A DNA stretch of 64,000 nucleotides from Sweltsa coloradensis (GCA_024449915.1 JAMZAV010000296.1:434001-498000); one strand, 5' to 3'. Shown: positions 1 through 12,507, counted from the first letter of the stretch. A program made the numbers and translations. Notes: generated by a model not told the origin, from the sequence alone.

Positions 1-548
1 CTTGGATCAATGTCCTATAAAAAAAGACAGCGTTAGATTCTGGACCTCGCGATCCAGGACATACAAAAAGGAACAGCCGAGAATACGACCGAGCGGAAAA
101 TATAATCATCCAAGAGGCCGAATCAATAACCTATATCTTTATTGTTATAGATTTTCTTAATCTCCTTCTGCTAATCTAAAAAAAAATGTTTATTCACAAT
201 CAATTTGACGTACTAGCAATAATATTTCATGGGAGTGATTGAATGATTTTTCTTATCACGTTATTTAATCGCCATTCGGTAACCTTTGTTTGCGGTTCAA
301 CATGGCTGCAGTCGCGTCCAACGATAACGCCCACATCAGTTGGTTTCACAAGGCTATATCAACCATTATCACAAATATACATATCAAGCTGGGACACACT
401 TTCCTGATTTGTGTAGGGCGACATAATTACAGACAATTTCTGTTTTCTCTATTTAGTTAAGCAGGAATTCATTTGAAATTCATAAGTTTTAAAATCTACC
501 TTGGTCGCTCAGCAACAATGCACCAACAATCTAGAAGTCATTGAGTTA
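1..548. other. AT-rich sequence, no gene seen
   Basis: Unique-looking AT-rich DNA. Neither strand has a reading frame that resembles a known protein, and I see no repeat shared with the rest of the window. Confidence 0.55.
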
Positions 549-549
549 T

Positions 550-605
550 CTGGTTGGTGGCCGAGTGGTTAAGGTGCCCACTTGGCAAGCACCATTCAAG
601 CCAAG
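550..605 (+). mobile_element. tRNA-derived SINE head (Ser/Leu-like A box)
   Basis: The stretch TGGCCGAGTGGTTAAGG (558-574) matches the D-arm/A-box of eukaryotic class II (Ser/Leu) tRNAs. A clear B box is missing; the best candidate, ATTCAAGCC near 593, is weak, and no cloverleaf closes. I read it as the head of an old SINE or a tRNA pseudogene. The following sequence to about 720 may be its body. Confidence 0.45.
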
Positions 606-871
606 TTCTTTAATATTTCAGGATTAAATTAAATAGTGGGGCTGTGTGGATAGAGGTTTTCACAGGCGGGTCAAGGTCGGGTATTAAACTGCTTCGGGTT
701 TCGTCACGTTAAATGGATAATTGATTTTTACTTGTTAAAAATCTCACATGATAATGTTCTTCCAACACATTTTATATTGTATGGATTTTCTTTGTATTGT
801 ATTGTTTTTGTACTTATTTTCATTGTACGGCATTATTATGTGTAATATTATATGGTCTATACTTTAAAAAG

Positions 872-899
872 TTATCTGGACCGGCACCTCCACCAAAAA
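872..899 (-). repeat. tRNA-Ala-complementary box, variant B
   Basis: On the minus strand this reads TTTTTGGTGGAGGTGCCGG followed by TCCAGA. The first 15 bases of the box are intact; the usual GGGT ending is replaced by GGTCCAGA. The same variant, with a related left flank (GGTC-AGATT-AC), is found at 3567-3590, so the two are copies of one subfamily. Confidence 0.6.
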
Positions 900-1035
900 T
901 GTAAGTTAATCCTGGACCACCGTCCAATACCCTAAAAAATATTTTTTCGTTACCCGAACAATCAGGTACACACTCACCACTACTAAATTTTATAAATTCT
1001 GTATAACTGCAAATTGCTTGTATCTAAACTTAGTA

Positions 1036-1130
1036 TGCCAGCAGTGGTTAGTGCGAGGAGTAGGCAGGCCTAAACGAGCTTACTTGGCAAACCCTAGAGG
1101 GTTTCCTTATCTCCTTAAAATGAGAATAAA
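1036..1130 (+). mobile_element. Possible SINE remnant
   Basis: GCCAGCAGTGGTTAGTGCGAGG resembles an A-box region in part, and AACCCTAGAGGGTTTCCTTA further on resembles the CCCTAGGGTTTCCTCA body of the better-preserved SINE near 12.1 kb. No B box is evident. The call rests mainly on that body similarity. Confidence 0.3.
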
Positions 1131-2488
1131 CACTAAAAATGTGTTTATAAAAAGTTAGACAAATCCATGTGTGATATATTTCATCTTGATTGATTTAGAC
1201 ATCACATGAATCCAATCTTATACGTTATTTTTAATTTATTCTTATTTTATTTTTTAAATTGGAGAACATCCAAGGCAAGCATCATAGTATTTCAACTGTG
1301 GTGATCAAACATAATTATTAACGAATAAAAGTTTCCTATATTTATCGTCTTAACGATCTCAGCTCCCAATACCCTCTCATCACAGCCCTCAATAGAAAAC
1401 ACGGCTGATTGCATCGTCCCCATCCACTACGGAGTTTCCAAGTGCTTTACCACAGCGTTGGGAGTCGGAAGTAATTGCAATCTCGAGCTTCTAGATCCAT
1501 GTTGAATTTCCATCACAAAGAAGAAAACAAGTGAATAAAGAATAATATTTCTAATATAGCATTGGCAATAAAAATAAGAAGACAAAATGGAAAATATTAA
1601 AAAGTATACAATTATTTTGTGTAGACAGGAGCTGTATTGACGGTAGACGAACATTCTACCCAATCAGCGCAAACTAAGACTGTATTATTGGCGACGTAAA
1701 GGATATCGAGCGGACCAATCAATGACAAGCACGAGAGCTTTGGTTTGGCCTGCTTAGATAGTTAGATATTTACAATGTACCTGCATACGATAACTTATGA
1801 TACACGGATATTTTACAACACTCTACACTTTTGATTTACCTATTTATTTCGACATGCCCTAGGCCACATATTATGAGATATAATAAACTATATCAGTTCA
1901 TTTTACTTCTGCCAGTATTTTAATCTTGTTCTTGTCGTTAAGGACTTACTTATGTTACTTTAATTTCAGCATTTGCTAACATACTCTTACAGTGTTATAA
2001 GTTTTAATCTTTATCTTTGACATATCCTTAAAAGACTCGGTGTTTTTCAGTGCCTTACTTTAATATTGGCACAAGCAATGTAAAAAGGTAAAACATATGT
2101 TTGCATACTGTCCATTGAATCAATAATAATGTATAAAGAAGTCGTAAAAGTACTAAAATGCCAACTTCACAAGACATTGTATAATATTGACTTAGCGAAT
2201 ATCATTAAAAGTATTCAATTTAACCAAGAGTTTGAATATTTAATTTCTATTTACGTGCTTGGCCTGTAGTTTTTTTTACTTTAGTAGCTCCCTGCTTTTC
2301 ATTCAAAGAGCTCAGATTAAATCGTCAAGTGGAACAAGGCTCGTTTTGTCGTTTTGTCGAAACCGTCATATATCTGTACCTAGAAACTATAAGCTCATAT
2401 TTGCAGAAGCAGACCCGCTAAATTTGATGTGTACACGTAATATGCTGTTCTGCAGATGATACTCGCGTTTCTCGGAATCTGGATGTGA
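1131..2488. other. AT-rich sequence, no gene seen
   Basis: Short open frames occur on both strands but none has recognisable domains, codon structure or splice context. No repeat shared with the rest of the window was noticed. Confidence 0.5.
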
Positions 2489-2489
2489 A

Positions 2490-2542
2490 CGAGAGAGAGA
2501 GAGAGAGAGCGAGAGAGATGGGGGAGTGAGAGAGAGAGAGAG
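2490..2542. repeat. (GA)n microsatellite
   Basis: Runs of GAGAGA are interrupted by a short ATGGGGGAGT segment. The apparent serine/leucine-rich peptide on the opposite strand is a product of this repeat. Confidence 0.95.
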
Positions 2543-2735
2543 ATTCAGCGAGTTCGTGGAAATGTTGAGGATATTGTTCCGCGAAAGTGGAGCAGTATCG
2601 CAACTTAAAAACTCCCTGGGGCGGAAACAGAATTCATCGCTGGTCTTAGCTCGAATATGAGTCGTAACCTGGCATGAATTTCACCGAACCTCAGACATAA
2701 AACCAACCCCACATCGTGGAACTGTAGTATTTACG

Positions 2736-2739
<4 letters not shown>

Positions 2740-2777
<38 letters not shown>
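2740..2777. repeat. (GT)n microsatellite
   Basis: About 19 uninterrupted GT dinucleotides. Confidence 0.97.
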
Positions 2778-2778
<1 letters not shown>

Positions 2779-3560
2779 GTTAGTTGTTCCGGTCTGGTGA
2801 CTGTGCGAACTCACATCACTTCACGGGGGACGAAACGATGGTTTAGAAGTAAACATACAAAATAAATAACATACGTTCGTATGTAGAATCTACCCACTCA
2901 GTCACAGAACTTATCTTTGATTTTAAAGCGGACCAAGCCAACCCTGTCTGCGTCGAATAACACACGATAAATAAATACAGATTTTAATATTTTTGTATAC
3001 TAATAAAACTATCTCTAAAACTACATTCAAAAGTACATTATATTTTTGTGATGAACATTCGTACAACCTGGAATATTTTAAGAGTTGTGCCACCTTGGGC
3101 GTGGACTTCTGAACTGAGATAGGATGTACCATTACCCATACTAGACAGAGAGAGGAAAATTATCGTTGGAACTGTGCAATTGTGGTAAAATTGTGGGGTA
3201 AAAATCCTGTGAAGTGCACTTTATAGCTGCTTATTTTTAAATAATGTTCTTCTACCAAAGATTTAGGTACTGAGATCTTGGATGTTTAAAATAAATGCAA
3301 TTCTCACCTCGAAAGATATACTATTGAATAAAAAATGAAAGCTGCACATTGAAAATGTTAGTTTGAAACTATGATTTTTATATTTTTGTTTCCAATAACC
3401 AAATCTCAAGCATCTGTATCACACTATTGTTTACTTTTTCAAATCTAGTATCCTTAATTCTCTCCCCAAGCATTCCTTTAATGGAACTAGAGGTGTGCGG
3501 TTACCCGATCTTCGGGTAAAACAAACAAGTTTGGATGTTGAGAGGCCGGTCAAGATTTGA
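2778..3560. other. AT-rich sequence, no gene seen
   Basis: No domain-bearing reading frame and no clear repeat. A short segment near 3480-3540 (GTGCGGTTACCCGATC..GGGTAAAAC) leads into the box copy that follows. Confidence 0.5.
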
Positions 3561-3600
3561 CATGCATTATTGGTGGAGGTGCCGGTCCAGACTTATTAAT
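3536..3600 (+). repeat. tRNA-Ala-complementary box, variant B
   Basis: TTGGTGGAGGTGCCGG at 3568-3583 is followed by TCCAGACTTATTAA. The left flank GAGGCCGGTCAAGATTTGAC aligns with the reverse complement of the flank at 900-930, and both carry the GGTCCAGA ending. The pair defines a subfamily separate from the GGGT-ending copies. Confidence 0.6.
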
Positions 3601-3962
3601 ATTACTCGTGTGCTTGGATACAAGATCACGTGAATGCTTGCTAGAGCGGAACGGAAAACGGAATTGATAATTCCCCAAATTATGTGGGTAAAGAAACAGA
3701 TCTGGGTAGTTAAAATTAGTGTTTGCAATGTCTATTGTCTACACTCTATACAACGAAATATACGCAGTTAATTATAAAGTTATTGTTTCATACAGACCTA
3801 TTGTCTTACCTCACAATGAGCCTAGACACCGTGCAATATTTATCTGTACATTGTGTTGCAAATACAAGATGAAAATGAATATGTGTTGTTTATGGTGAAG
3901 AAGGACGTGAGAAATAAAGTAGAGCTAACTCGTGCCCAGAAGTCCTTAAATATGTTTTATTA
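3601..3962. other. AT-rich sequence, no gene seen
   Basis: Nothing recognised between the box element and the Helentron-like copy. Confidence 0.5.
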
Positions 3963-4552
3963 CTAGGAAGCTTCGCAAACGCTTTTTTTTAGTCGCGTTG
4001 ATGGATGAGCTTTTTTGTAAGTTTTTAGTTTACGTGGGACCACTTTACCTTTGCAAGTGCTTTTTGAATGCATTGTAGGTGATTGTTGTCAAGTTTCTAT
4101 TGTTACTGTTGATTGTTATTATAAATCTCAAAAAACTCATATTATTAAAACCTTTATTCTATGGATTCTGGCTAAATTTTCCAATATTTTCTTTCAAAAA
4201 ACAATACATAACCATTACCTCTTAATGTCCATGTAAAATATGAACGTTGTAGCCCCACCCGTTTGGTCAAAATCGACCCAAATGTCACAAAAATATCGCA
4301 CTAAAAATCGAAAAAAAAAATCGTAAAAGTACGATATTCATGAGAAATATTTCTTCGATTGTACCCAAAAACGTGTCAGGTCTAAGTTCAGAGATTTCGA
4401 AGGTCCCCTCCAATTTTCATCGAGATCGCTTGTGCCGTTTGCCCGGTAGAGAGCGAACAAACAGACAAAAATACAAAAAAAACAAAAAAACATTGGAGCT
4501 AAATTTTTTGAGGGGCCAGTGAAATTGAAAGGCTTCGCTTCGCTCATCCAAA
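3963..4552 (-). mobile_element. Helentron/HINE-like element, copy 1
   Basis: In element sense (minus strand) it begins TTGGATGAGCGAAGCGAAG and ends with a subterminal GCTCATCCATCAACGCG, a GCGTTT-type hairpin region and CTAG followed by T. The left-end subterminal sequence is somewhat diverged (AGTCGCGTTGATGG instead of AAGTCCCGCCGCG). The interior has one core unit (conserved ACGGGTGGGGC and GACATTAAG-like segments), the TACGATATTCATGAGAAATATT segment, and an ACAAACAGACAAAAA A-rich stretch. Short peptides readable inside recur in every copy and are repeat-derived, not genes. Confidence 0.7.
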
Positions 4553-6680
4553 TATGGCTATCATTCTAACGATTGAGCTTGTAGCCTAAGTAGAGTAATG
4601 TTGAAATGATTATGGAAAATCGTGCTGATTGTGAATAATTTGTCGAACATCGTAGCTACGTAGTGTTCGGGGAAGATATCTAAGTCATGTTGAAACAAAG
4701 ATGATGGGTGATCGGCATTTGGTCTAGAATTGTTACTAATAAGCTATGAATGTAATGGCATGCAATATATTTGTTTTGCTTTGTTGATTGAAATTTAGAA
4801 TTCGCTTCAGAATTCCGATACTTAATGTTAATATTACAATATGTTGAAGCTAGAGTCAATATTGGAGCAAAGGTGGCATCCTACAATATTACTCTCCATT
4901 ATTTCTCAAGTATACCCACATTCAAGTTTTTCTATATTTTTTGCAAGTAAGGCAACCTACGGAAGATGTTCTACTTCTTTGATGCAAGTTTAGTAATCCA
5001 GAGTCATATCTTCACTGGTTTTATTCTAGTCTGGCAATCTGCAGAACTTCTATAGCAACTATAACACAAGTGAGGCAATCTGCAGGACTGTTGGCACTCC
5101 TTTCATTCTGTGGGACAATCTACGTTTGGCTTGCTAATATTGGATACGAGCTTGACAATCTATACTAGCTATTGCGCATGTAACAATATGGTAATATTGA
5201 ATTACTCGTATTACTTTATTTCATTCAATTGTCATGTATGCCCTACATAGTACACATAAAATCTAGGTGCCCTTAAGGGCGCCGCAACCAAGCCACACTC
5301 AGTCACCTTTTACATCAAGCCGAGTTATGGCGTAAGTGTCACACAGCTGTCATGAAACGTGATATGTATCTAAAAATTGTCATAATCTGGTCGATTTAGG
5401 TACTTGACACTTGCCAAATTTGGTAAGGGTACGAACATTTCCTCTGGGTGATTATAGATATTATATAACTTAAGATCGGGATGGTTCCCAACGTATTTTT
5501 AAATCTAGTGCTAAGATTAAGATAATAGTCATGTTAAATAAAAATGTTACTTAAAACAAACTGCACATGTAATTATCTCGTTCTTTGTTCCAGTTTGCTA
5601 TAAATTATGAAGCAGCTATCCAACATCGGTTAAAGTGTTGGCCTGTAAAATGCCAAACAGAAATTAATGGCAATGCCGACAATATGTACAATAGGTGTGG
5701 GCGTAGCTAAGTTGAAGTTGGAGTTAACGCCCTGGAAACGGAGGAAGACGACAACTTGCATTGTTTTTAGATATGCGTAATTTACTCCGTACGCAACATG
5801 TTGCCAAGACTGACGTCGACATCTGCGGCCTAACTCTTAAATCATGCATTTCTTCAACAACCTGCGCTCAACTTAAATCGCAACACCGGCAAGGAATTGT
5901 TCGCAGAAGTTTGGCAACAGCTGTCTTCAGTCCCAACGGTATCGAAAACTGTATCCAAATCGCAGAGACCTCGTTTTATTCCATTACTTTGGTGTGTCGT
6001 GCATGGAGTATCTCATGTTACGCTTAACTTATTTATAGAACATTGAAGCGGCTGTAAAAAATCCCATTGTCATATACGGGGACAATTTTAAAAGAATCTT
6101 TGCCCATTGAAGTCAAAAGCTATCAAAAGTTTACCCCTTGAGGCTTGGTATCAATTCTTTATCAACCCCTTTAACATGGATTTTCTGGTAGACAACAGGG
6201 GAATACTGAGGATAAATAATGCATTCAGGACTCATGACAAGGTTTAGCATAACATGGCGATGAAGCCGAAAGCTCATGTTATCTTGTATTGTGTGTCAAT
6301 GCAGTTGCATTTAACGAATGGATATTTGTTGGTCATAATGTCTCATTGTGAATAATTGTTTTATTTTCTGTGTGCATGTATGTCATAATTTATATTGAAT
6401 TCCTATATGTCATGGTCATATTACAGCTTTATTATTTTTATTTTTTAGCCAGAGTTCTACCATCTCCATTAATGTATCCTTTTATGCACATTTTCGTTCC
6501 GCAAGTGTTATTATAGAAAAGTTTAATTGCTTAGTTTATGCATTTATATAATATGCTAAGCATGTCATGTTTAAGACATGACTTATTTACTAAATTAAAA
6601 TTATTTTTTTGGTTTTAAGCAGGTAAATGTATTATTGCTATTTATTCCAATTGATTTATGTCTTATGTCATCATTTTTTA
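4553..6680. other. AT-rich sequence, no confident gene
   Basis: Contains a 5' CR1-free stretch with several short open frames. The longest, 5761-6027 (+, 88 codons), has no recognisable motif, domain or splice context, and I do not support it as a gene. Scattered 'CAATCTNC' phrases near 4945-5160 suggest loose local repetition (GGCAACCTACG, GGCAATCTGCAG, GACAATCTACG) with about 45-60 bp spacing. Confidence 0.5.
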
Positions 6681-6683
6681 TAA

Positions 6684-7010
6684 CATCACAGTACAAAATA
6701 TACGATTGAGGAAAGAATGAAATATAGCGTACTGGTAAATACATACAAAGTATTGAAAGGTATGTATTCAGGTATTTTACCCAATATTTTTCAATTTGTT
6801 GATCGTGATAGAAATTCTATTCTAATGAACTCTTTGAAAGTTCCTAAATTAAATTCTGAATCATTAAGAAAGTCATTCTTGTACAGAGGAGTATCCTTTT
6901 GGAATTCAATTTCTTATGATATTAGAAGCCAGTTTACTGAGCTAGGAATAGTACAATTTAAAAGTAAAATTGAAGCAATGATAATGAATCGAAGAACAAA
7001 GAAGAATTGA
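6684..7010 (+). pseudogene. LINE (CR1/L2-like) reverse-transcriptase C-terminal remnant
   Basis: The frame is open from just after a TAA at 6681 to the TGA at 7008-7010. The peptide starts HHSTKYTIEERMKY and runs through VLVNTYKVLKG to SLRKSFLYRGVSFWNSI and IVQFKSKIEAMI. This is the usual order at the end of CR1/L2-type ORF2: an 'xIxxRixYk...ltYKxlhg' segment, then 'rs..yRgp..WNsLP..ir....l..Fk..lk..l'. The catalytic fingers/palm and the endonuclease are absent, so this is a 5'-truncated copy. An ATG at 6717 lies inside the conserved segment and is not a real start. The frame is intact for about 108 codons, so the copy is not very old. It is followed by the long 3' UTR and microsatellite tail typical of the clade. 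The exact clade is uncertain. Confidence 0.8.
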
Positions 7011-7561
7011 TTTTTACTATTTATTTGTGGGCATTGTCACTGTGTTTATGTAATGTTAATTTATATTCATATGTTCTTATTTATGATTTTGCTGTTCTCT
7101 TTGTTTGTTTATTATTGCTTTGATTTTGATGTATTCAATGTATTTTCAATTGATATTTTTCTGCCTAGATTGTCTGGTTGCCGCCCACTGGTGGAACTTG
7201 CAACTTGAGTTAGGTGTCCTGTATCATTGCTGTGATCAGTTTTTGACTTGAACAATTTTAAATAATTATATATCTGATATAATTATATATTAAAGTCAAG
7301 ATCTTTTGTACTAAATTGTTATCAAGATTTGAACACAAGAATGATGGTTGAACACAAGAATGAAGATTCGCGTTCGGTGGTTTCTTCCGCGAAAGATTGG
7401 TTACTCCCTGATTTGCTGTTCCTGATTTTTGGCAAACCTCATATTCGTTTGAGTGGGATCGTCTAATAAATCAGTTTTTTTTTCGTTTTTCTTTTTTAAC
7501 GATTATTTTCCTCTTCTTTTTCTTTCTTTCTTCTTTTTTTTCTTTTCTTTTTTTCCTTTCC

Positions 7562-7593
<32 letters not shown>

Positions 7594-7836
7594 AATTCCC
7601 CACCCCCTTTAATTCCCCACCCCCTTTTTTTATATATTCGATTCATTTATAAATTGCATTTGATATCCTTTTTATTTGTTATCAAATTTGTTGAGTATTT
7701 AATGCATTGTTGTAATATTACTATTTCAAATATTTACTTAAATGTAGTTCATTGTTGTGTCTGCATCTATGTACTAATTAGATTTATTTAGTTGTCCTCC
7801 TTTGTAAATCAGTTTTTATAACTGAATAGGATAGAC

Positions 7837-7872
<36 letters not shown>
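7011..7872 (+). mobile_element. LINE 3' UTR with (TAAA)n tail
   Basis: This follows directly on the ORF2 stop. It includes a long T-rich tract (about 7476-7605), two direct copies of AATTCCCCACCCCCTTT, and a ~230-bp terminal block ending GGATAGACGTTAAATAAATAAA. The (TAAA)n run occupies 7839-7872. The terminal block recurs at 12268-12510 and, more degraded, at 39298-39428, which defines it as the transposon's 3' end. Confidence 0.8.
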
Positions 7873-7873
<1 letters not shown>

Positions 7874-8644
7874 GTGTGAAAACTTAATTTAATTATATAA
7901 ACTATGGTACGTACATAACATTTCAGTACACACAACGAAAGACGACGTTAATGGAAAATAAATGTCATAAGCCAACGCTCTCAAAGATTTCCCGAGGTGT
8001 GTTTAATCAAGCGACTGAAATGAACTTTACGTCAAATAAATATGTTGCTTAAAACACATTGCACATGCAATTTACTTGCTCAAGTTTAACACAAGTTATG
8101 AACACTATTCAACATGTTGTAGAGTGCTTTTTACTACAAGCGAGTCAGAAATTACTAAGTTTCACCATCGCGTTCAACGCCACATTCACATTTTGTTTGC
8201 AGCTAATCATCGCACTCAGTTCTGTTCACGATGCTGGAGTGACGGCATTTCCTTTCAACCCTTCTTGAATGACCTGCCATGTACGTCTCATAGTAACTGA
8301 TTGCTTTTGCCGCGTTCAAGAATTCAGGTCTACACCTTTTATCCACTAATTATTCTAAAATCGTCGGTCCAAGACTGTTAGCAACGACACAAATGAATTG
8401 AAATAAAAGATAAGTTATCTAGCTACAAGTTTTCTAGCACTTCAAACAAATAAATCATTTCAAATGTATTGGAAGTAAAATGTCTGGCCCTGGAAACTTC
8501 TCGAAAATTTGTAAGTTGCAATTTTGAACTAAAGTAGTTTTCATGGCAACGACATTTTAAACTCTTCAAAATTTGCAATGCTTAACTTTGTTTATGTTCT
8601 AGAAAACTTTTTTTTTTTCCCATTTTAATTAAATTGCTTCATTG
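7873..8644. other. AT-rich sequence, no gene seen
   Basis: Two overlapping short frames at 8059-8300 are in different frames and lack any recognisable feature. Nothing else stands out. Confidence 0.5.
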
Positions 8645-8917
8645 TTGTAGAGTTTCAGTAGAGTATTGCTAGTTGCCTTGTCTGGCAGGGGATGTTTTTG
8701 CCCGGTTGTGTGAGAGGGGTCGTATTATACCTGAACCATAGCGCTGCTGAACGAGCTCCAGCATTGTGGATAAAACTATACAGTTATAGTAGAGTTTTAG
8801 TAGCCTTGCCTGGCAGGGGATGTTTTTGTCCGGTTGTGTGAGAGGGGTAGAATATATACCTGAACCATAGCGCTGTTGAACGAGCTCCAGCATTGTGGAT
8901 AAAACTACACAGTTGTC
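8645..8917. repeat. Two-copy tandem duplication, ~128-bp period
   Basis: CTTGTCTGGCAGGGGATG (from 8678) recurs 128 bp later as CTTGCCTGGCAGGGGATG. The following GGTTGTGTGAGAGGGG, CTGAACCATAGCGCTG and GAACGAGCTCCAGCATTGTG blocks repeat in order with only a few differences. The repeated minus-strand peptide LVQQRYGSG comes from this duplication. Confidence 0.9.
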
Positions 8918-11210
8918 ACATCAATCGGAAACTCAACAACCCCGTTCGAGAACTCTCTAAAGACGTGCGAGAACGAGGTTTCTGGGTCATCATCGCTCGG
9001 ATGTAATTATCCGCTTATTGGCTCTAGTCTCTCTCCGAACTAATATAGTTAATGAGAAGGTTCCTTATCCGATGAGATTTAATGTACATTGTCGAGTACT
9101 TTCAAGAAGGGGTTTCCGTACTTGTCCTCACATCGGGGGACGTATAATACCCAGGCCGAGGGTCGAATTGGGTTACATCTTTAGCTGAGATTGATTTTCA
9201 TTTTCAGTGTCGTTCTATCTAAGAATCTCCAAAGTTTCTGAAAAGTGCTTCTCTGATCATGATGACAACATTGTTGGTTCATACACGCTTAAAGTACTGA
9301 AAACTGACCACTGAAAATCTATCATACTTATCAATTCAAATGTGTTTATTTATGTTTTCTCATGTAATTTGACATTCTTTTTAATCCGTTCATAATATCA
9401 ATGTATTACCTATGAATATTGAACATTTCTACATTTCGACTAAAAATTGCTAAAAAAAAAAAAATTGCTCGTTTATAAAGCCAGTAATAGTATGAATTTT
9501 AACAATTTGAGTAAAATCCCACTTTTTACTCACAAATTGTCATGGTAATAATTTTCTGTATATATTTTTTTAATGTATATAAACCATTTTGGAAATATAA
9601 AATAAATATACACATTGCGCATACCTATAAGGTTTATTAAGGGTTGCACTGTGTACAAAAAAAACTTATTTTTGGTGAACATATTTTTGTGAGAAGGTTC
9701 ATTGTTTCGTTGCAACACGATCATTTTAACGATATGGTCTATTCTACATATTTGTGTTCATAACTAAAATGTATTGAAAATCTGGAATGCGAAATCTAAA
9801 ACTCTGAAATTACAAATCTCAATTAAGTTTGCGTTATCAACGAAATTACTCGTCAACATCCAAGACATAATTACAAAGTATATTATACAAAGATTTCAAG
9901 TTTGATATCTAAAATCAGATATCAAAAGCACGCCTTAATTAGTTGTCAAAAGTTAATTACGAAGCGAGCTAGTAAGCTTTCTTAGATCGTAGCCTTGCCA
10001 ACTACAGTGACGCTGTTTCTTGTTAGCTTGACGTCATTGGGCAATGTTTATCTCATATTCAATAAGTGGAATAATGGTCGCATGGGACAATAAACGTTAG
10101 TAGAGTGGAAGACATAAATAGAAGATGAAAGTTGATCGACTTCATAGCCCATATCACGTGCGTGACATAGTATTCGACCCCTGTAGCTCGACGTTGGCCG
10201 GCTAAATGGACGTTAGCACAAAAACACTAATGGACGAACGAAAATGACGTCATAAAAAGAATTTCCGTAATTGTGTAGGATCATAAAGTAAGTTGTTATT
10301 AGATATCGAAGTCGATTCAACTCAAGGATACCCTAACTGTTTTTATTATATTTTTCTTTTATCTTAATGAAAATTTTCTGTCGTATTTGTTGGTTATCAA
10401 TTTAAAAGGTTATTAAAATTAACGAATTTATTATTTTTGATTTTCGTCAATCTATACTATGACATTTAAAATGTGTTGTTAGAGCTAACATTTTACTTTG
10501 TTGTATTTGAAATATTTATCAGTATTTCAATCAATAATTTCCTCTTGATTTGCTTATCAGTAAAATCCCATATCTCTATGTCTGTGTTCATACTTTCGTC
10601 AACGTCAAAATTTTCCCCTACCATCGCGTCCCTGAAGACGAAATTTATTTTTCTTTATGCCCCAACCAAGGTCTGTGCAACAACTAAACGAATCCCACCT
10701 GTTTTTTTAATACATTTCAATGCGTTTCTTTTTTAATTTCCTCTTTCAAATACAGTCTCATATTGTGCCACTATCTTTCTAGAGCATCGACAAAAAATAC
10801 GATATTTTTGTGAGACGAAAATATATATTTTACGAATTATGTGAAAATTTCAACAGTTGCAAACAAAATATGACCTGCTATCCAAACTAAATCGTTTACC
10901 CGTAATCATTAAAATACGTAATTAACGTTTTCGCTCTAGTGGCTTAACATTCTTGACGTTTTAAATTAGCCAAGACTAAAGGGTTTTACTTAAAAGGTAA
11001 CAGCGCGGTTTGCCTCTAATGCGTTTCCCTACTAATTATGAAGGAAGCGGGGTACTGCGCTCGTGGTTGGACAAGGGTTTGGCACAAACCCCACGATAAA
11101 AGGAAAATTTATAAATTAAATGCTCCCTTGGGTGAAAGAATTCAGGAGCCTAAACTGTGAACATAATTTCACTAATTGAGATCTGAGTTGACAAACATAT
11201 AATGAAACTT
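8918..11210. other. AT-rich sequence, no gene seen
   Basis: Several short frames only (for example 10473-10736, +), with biased low-complexity composition and no recognised motif. Confidence 0.5.
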
Positions 11211-11634
11211 ACAAGGCCTGTTAACGAACGCTTGTTATAGTCGTGTTAATGAATGAGCGTATTTCGCCTATCTCCATAAACACACATTAGAAAAATCGTA
11301 AAAGTGCGAGTTTAATGATAAATGTTTGAATTGAGATATTTCGAAGGTCCGTTGAAAATTTCATCTAGATCAGAGTAACCGTTTGTCAGCTAATCAATAG
11401 TTAAAAATTGTACTAGAAATTTAAAAAAATGTATTAGTACGGGTTTTAGGAGAAAATTTTCTTGAGTTGTACCCAAAACACTTGACATGTAAAGAGATTT
11501 CGATGGTTCTGACACCAAGATGAGAGTGACAGTTTGTCCGGTAGAGAGCGAACAAACAGATAAAACATAAAAGTTATTTAGTTAATTTTCTCTTATCTGG
11601 CTCATCAATCGAAGTCATCACTACGCTCATCCCA
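11211..11634 (-). mobile_element. Helentron/HINE-like element, copy 7 (diverged)
   Basis: Degraded relative of the family. ACGAACGCTTGTTATAGTCG and GTTAATGAATGAGCG correspond to the hairpin and subterminal repeat. AAAATCGTAAAAGTGCGAG, GTACCCAAAACACTTGACATG, GAGATTTCGATGG and GTCCGGTAGAGAGCGAACAA match the interior, and CTACGCTCATCCCA the other end. The central core unit is missing, so the copy is old and internally deleted. Confidence 0.55.
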
Positions 11635-12027
11635 TGTCTCTACACCTGTATGTGTAAATTTCTGTAAGTTTGTATTTGTTTTGTGTGTAATATTTATTTT
11701 TGTATATTTCATTATTAAAATAGCGTAGTTAAATTAGACATTGTAGTGACGCACACTATGTTTCGTCTATATTAATAGGTAAAACATTGGTTGTGGTTTT
11801 TTTTATTATCGCAAGTAATAATTAGTTTGTTAGTGATTGATTGCACAACTAAATGGAAAACAGAAATATATACTTAAATAATGAACGTTTAAACACAGTT
11901 TCAATGCAATGGATTGCACACGCAAACATGCTGATGTATCGCCTATACTCTCACACGCACAGCATTAACAAACAACATAATTAACTCGCAGTCACACGAC
12001 CCCCTGTCTTCAGATGCCACAACAAAC
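11635..12027. other. AT-rich sequence, no gene seen
   Basis: No reading frame or repeat recognised. Confidence 0.5.
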
Positions 12028-12264
12028 AGTGTTGGCTCAAGCGCTATGCGCTTGACTCTGATTCGGGAGGTCCCAGATTCGAATCCTAGTGACCCACAAT
12101 CCTGACTAAAGGCGTTTCCCTAGGGTTTCCTCACTCGTTAATGTGAATGCAAGGAATTGAGTCCTCTTAAACCGCCCTCGGTCATCCCTTCACAAATGGC
12201 CGATCCGCAATGTACCTAGTTCACCTGAAGAGCGGCATACATTTGATCCCTATAATCCACTTCC
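12028..12264 (+). mobile_element. tRNA-derived SINE head and body
   Basis: The tRNA-related head begins GTTGGCTCAAGCGCTATGCG, a weak A-box region. CCCAGATTCGAATCCTAGTG supplies a good pol III B box (GATTCGAATCC). The body, with CTAAAGGCGTTTCCCTAGGG, GTTTCCTCACTCGTTAATGTG and CCGCCCTCGGTCATCCC, runs straight into a LINE-like 3' tail. Together the two segments form a complete SINE plan: head, body, LINE-derived tail. Confidence 0.7.
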
Positions 12265-12474
12265 ACCCTTTTTTATATTTGATTCATTCATAAATTGCAT
12301 TTAATATCCTTTTAATTTGTTATCAAATTTGTTGAGTTTTTAATGCATTGCTGTAATATTACTATTTCAAATATTTACTTAAATGTAGTTCATTGTTGTG
12401 TCTGCATCTATGTAATTAGATTTATTTAGTTGTCCTCCTTTGTAAATCAGTTTTTATAACTGAATAGGATAGAC

Positions 12475-12507
<33 letters not shown>

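Noticed and set aside
2490..2777. Regulatory GAGA/GT element
   Set aside because: Composition is explained by simple-sequence repeats; no promoter landmarks are adjacent.
5761..6027. 88-codon open frame
   Set aside because: No recognisable family, signal or splice context; length is within chance expectation for 64 kb.
7453..7791. 112-codon phenylalanine-rich open frame
   Set aside because: It is the T-rich tract within the LINE 3' UTR.
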